The notes under the pieces are model-generated. The model searched no databases. It was not told the origin of the DNA and saw only the letters and a program-made list of their open reading frames with translations. Below, one piece after another: positions 62,501 to 64,000 of a stretch of 64,000 nt of DNA. The DNA is taken from positions 181,325-245,324 of the forward strand of contig NZ_JALBGD010000005.1 of assembly GCF_023507705.1 (NCBI RefSeq), in the 5' to 3' direction. The position numbers were made by a program, and so were the translations under genes. The stretch is from Stappia sp. WLB 29 (lineage in GTDB: Bacteria > Pseudomonadota > Alphaproteobacteria > Rhizobiales > Stappiaceae). Numbering within the stretch: position 1 is the stretch's first letter; the number at the start of each line of letters is the position of its first letter.

Positions 62501-63080
62501 TGCCGCGGTTGCCGAGCGCGACCGCGCCGAGGCCGGGGAGGGCGCCGACCGCGCCGCCTTCGAACGGCTGGCCGCCGAAGCGGAACTGCAGGAACTCGGC
62601 CGCCAATGGCTCGTCACCCGGCTTGCCTCGCTGCTTCTCTCCGGTGCGCTGGAGCAGCACCGCGCACGCCAGGACGACCCGCTGCTGGAGCATGCCGGCC
62701 GGCTGTTCGCGGGGCTCACCTCCGGCTCTTTCGACGGGCTGACGCGCCGCTTCGGCGAGGACGAGCGGGCAGAGCTTCTGGCGTGCCGCCCGGACGGGGC
62801 GACCGTCGGCCTCGTCGGCTTGAGCGACGGCACCTGCGACCAGCTCTATCTGGCGCTGCGCCTTGCGTTCCTGACCGATTACGCCACCCGCGCGGAGGCG
62901 GCGCCCTTCATCGGCGACGACCTGTTCCAGACCTTCGACGATGCGCGCACCGCCGCCGGCCTGCGCACGCTCGCGGGCCTGTCGGACACGTTGCAGCCGA
63001 TCCTATTCACCCACCATGCCAGCGTGGTCGACATCGCCCGGCGCGAGCTCGGCGAGCGGCTCGACCTGCTGGAGATGTGA
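59571..63080 (+). CDS. YhaN-like SMC/Rad50-type AAA ATPase
   Basis: A 1169-residue chromosome-handling type ATPase. The N-terminal half-site has Walker A GPNEAGKSS near residue 31; the C-terminus has the signature LSDGTCDQLYLALRLAFL (near residue 1082) and Walker B/D-loop PFIGDDLFQTFDDART. Between them lie about 750 residues of Ala-, Arg-, Glu- and Leu-rich sequence predicted as long coiled coils, with the Q-loop region FQLAFGLDSARL near residue 125. It should form a clamp with the YhaO-like nuclease encoded just upstream. The high content of Arg-Glu-Ala codons makes the gene unusually GC-rich. Confidence 0.92.
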   Translation: MRIERLHLLRYGSLTDRELRFRPGAGLHLVYGPNEAGKSSALAAISDLLFGFSEKRRAADGAEERRYDFLHEAPSLRVCATLTDTRGNSLALRRRKGRKNTLLADDDSETPLADDALVPFLGGLTREVFQLAFGLDSARLREGGRMLLSGDGEGGEIFAAASGLHGLNALRADLDREADGLFAPRASGTRKIYQVLERHAEARREERERQLREAEWKSLNKAVETASETLAEAEARLSEAHARRERLARLVSLKPLLARLEASEARLASFADLGQVPRGLARRLEEALVAAAATVEAQRDAARRLQEAEELARGIAVDRPLIEVAADVTALHAEIGAVRQRRTQIPRVEQEARDLTDAIGAQLRRLGLTLEPQDSEAIRVRQPSDAALADLAARLAEGDGLSRRRTELQAVLARESADFERLSDGAADGRVADPAPLRARLAALAPQIRQLEERDRLKPARERLASRLGEAAARLSPPVPEPERLATAPLPGIEQIAEFRARFDEIGEALRRHREQDAARVEEIAGLNAAIAESERGGDMPSRARIDAARRERDEALAKVPDGGKPALEAAQPLLREADQLADRAIAEADRVSRHAADVARRDALLARRVEAARDGAALSADLAAAKEAWAALFASLELEPASPTAMTEWRKSVDRWLEQREELADLISTIDGLEAGAGRALPGLAALAGEMGLAVPAPDDLAREGLALLRLVEGELERRTEGFQQGRALAARIGDAAARLDRLKRDTAEVDEALARWRQDFDAALRAAGLDAGASPQAAAAVLEVWRELSAALTERDKLARRVRGMQRDNEAFSAAALDLVRRVAPSLAEGEEGTEPDRLVEALHNRLAEERAALTRAEGAGEALAKSRAELARAEERQAGAARQLSDLCADLPEALRAGDMTTLAARLAERDGVAATLDETLTLFTETAAGEPREAVAEELSGLEEGAAQAALERLAGEIEALTAAMKEALAARHAAVAERDRAEAGEGADRAAFERLAAEAELQELGRQWLVTRLASLLLSGALEQHRARQDDPLLEHAGRLFAGLTSGSFDGLTRRFGEDERAELLACRPDGATVGLVGLSDGTCDQLYLALRLAFLTDYATRAEAAPFIGDDLFQTFDDARTAAGLRTLAGLSDTLQPILFTHHASVVDIARRELGERLDLLEM

Positions 63081-63164
63081 AAGGCGCTTGCTGCGTGTTG
63101 CCAGCGGCTGTGCGATCCGGCATGGCTTGCCGCATGACTGCATTTTCCCACCTGGAAACCCGCC

Positions 63165-64000
63165 ATGCGCGCTGAGCGCTTCGATACTGTCATTCTCGGG
63201 GCCGGCGCCGCCGGTATGATGTGTGCTGCCCATGCGGGTGCGCGGGGCGGGCGCGTGCTCGTCGTCGACCATGCCAAGGCACCCGGCGAGAAGATCCGCA
63301 TTTCCGGAGGTGGCCGCTGCAACTTCACCAATATCGGCGCGACGGCCCGCAATTTCCTGTCCGAAAACCCGCATTTCGCGAAGTCCGCGCTCGGCCGCTA
63401 CACCGCCCGCGACTTTCTGGCGCTGGTGGAGCGGCACCGCATCCCCTGGCACGAGAAGACGCTGGGCCAGCTTTTCTGTGACAACTCGGCCGGGGATATC
63501 ATCGCGATGCTGCGCGCCGAGATGGATGCGGTCGGCGCCGAGTTGAGATTGTCTACGACGCTGGAGGAGCTGGAGCACGGGGACAACGGCTTCCGCCTGA
63601 CGCTGGGCGGCGAGGGAGAGGCGACGGTCGCCTGCCGCCATCTGGTCGTCGCCTGCGGGGGCAAGTCGATCCCCAAGATGGGCGCAACCGGCCTCGGCTA
63701 CCGCATCGCCGAGCGCTTCGGCCTCGCCGTCACCGAAACCCGGCCCGCGCTGGTACCGCTGACCTTCGCCGAAGACATGCTGGCGGGCTTCCGCGAGATC
63801 GCCGGCGTCGCCGCGCCGGTGCGCGTGTCATTCGGCAAGACCTCGTTCGACGAAGCGATGCTCTTCACCCATCGCGGCCTGTCCGGCCCCGCGATCCTGC
63901 AGATCTCGTCCTATTGGCGCGAAGGCCAGCCGGTCCGCATCGCCTTCCTGCCGGGCCGCGACCTTTTGGGCGAACTGCGCGCCTCGCGCCAGGAAAACGG
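63165..64000 (+). CDS. NAD(P)/FAD-dependent oxidoreductase, HI0933/YhiN family, 3' end missing
   Basis: The frame runs from the ATG at 63165 to the end of the window (278 complete codons). The FAD-binding Rossmann motif VILGAGAAGMMCAAHAG is at residues 9-25, followed by KIRISGGGRCNFTN near residue 43 and VACGGKSIPKMGATGLGY near residue 163, which are the HI0933-like family signatures. The usual length is about 390-400 residues, so roughly 120 are cut off. Function of the family is unknown; links to thiol or tRNA chemistry are suggestions only. It follows the YhaN gene by 84 bp. Confidence 0.92.
   Translation, partial: MRAERFDTVILGAGAAGMMCAAHAGARGGRVLVVDHAKAPGEKIRISGGGRCNFTNIGATARNFLSENPHFAKSALGRYTARDFLALVERHRIPWHEKTLGQLFCDNSAGDIIAMLRAEMDAVGAELRLSTTLEELEHGDNGFRLTLGGEGEATVACRHLVVACGGKSIPKMGATGLGYRIAERFGLAVTETRPALVPLTFAEDMLAGFREIAGVAAPVRVSFGKTSFDEAMLFTHRGLSGPAILQISSYWREGQPVRIAFLPGRDLLGELRASRQEN

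Noticed and set aside
1-64000. tRNA, rRNA, CRISPR arrays, insertion sequences and prophage
   Set aside because: I looked for cloverleaf arms with CCA ends, regularly spaced direct repeats, transposase motifs and integrase or phage structural genes on both strands and found none.

Overview
This 64 kb window is GC-rich, densely coding chromosomal DNA from an alphaproteobacterium, most likely of the order Hyphomicrobiales (Rhizobiales). The evidence is a gcrA gene with nearby GANTC and CtrA-like sites, an RT0821-type surface lipoprotein beside a dnaJ-like gene, a RibB with a degenerate C-terminal domain, the rhizobial order phoR-pstSCAB-phoU-phoB, and the dxs/tlyA/xseB neighbourhood. A marine or Stappiaceae-like member is possible because acyl-CoA ligase and dehydrogenase genes resemble DmdB and DmdC, but that placement is only inference. 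I see no rRNA, tRNA, insertion sequence, prophage or CRISPR array. Both outermost genes run off the window.

Layout. 0-5 kb: a Tat-exported hydrolase diverges from an OhrR-type MarR regulator across five copies of one palindrome; then a DUF3095 protein, aroC, and an HTH-RibB-X fusion with its own inverted-repeat operators. 5-15 kb: dxs, an MFS transporter, a copper/cytochrome-oxidase set (DUF2946 protein, PCuAC chaperone, SCO protein, 44-residue membrane protein), tlyA, an RNA uracil methyltransferase, a UbiE-like methyltransferase, then xseB and a histone-deacetylase-family gene on the other strand. 15-21.4 kb: a Sua5-type tRNA t6A synthase diverges from an acyl-CoA dehydrogenase/enoyl-CoA hydratase pair; then a dnaJ-like gene and a surface lipoprotein. 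21.4-29.4 kb, all minus strand: surface-glycan-type methyltransferase, corA, a DUF1499 protein, fatty acyl-CoA ligase, two tandem HAD phosphatases and an MBL-fold hydrolase.

29.7-36 kb: a spermidine/putrescine-type ABC transporter with an unusual Pro/Ser-rich permease, then small genes of weak assignment. 36.3-44.2 kb: the complete phosphate regulon, with a Pho box overlapping the phoR stop codon. 44.3-48.5 kb: gcrA, and argD-argF-hslO. 48.7-54.2 kb: an RND efflux pair and a hydrolase. 54.3-64 kb: sterol desaturase-like protein, a solute-binding protein, a GT2 glycosyltransferase carrying a GspE/MshE-type N-terminal domain, a YhaO/YhaN (SbcCD-like) pair and a flavoprotein.

Most genes are housekeeping and intact. 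The most unusual items are the repeated operator array at 422-551, the three-part RibB with a palindrome across its start codon, two candidate small RNAs on the minus strand (near 5.0-5.2 kb and 15.55-15.66 kb), intrinsic terminators placed after the binding-protein gene in two separate ABC operons, the Pro/Ser insertion in the PotB-type permease, and the probable nucleotide-sensing glycosyltransferase.
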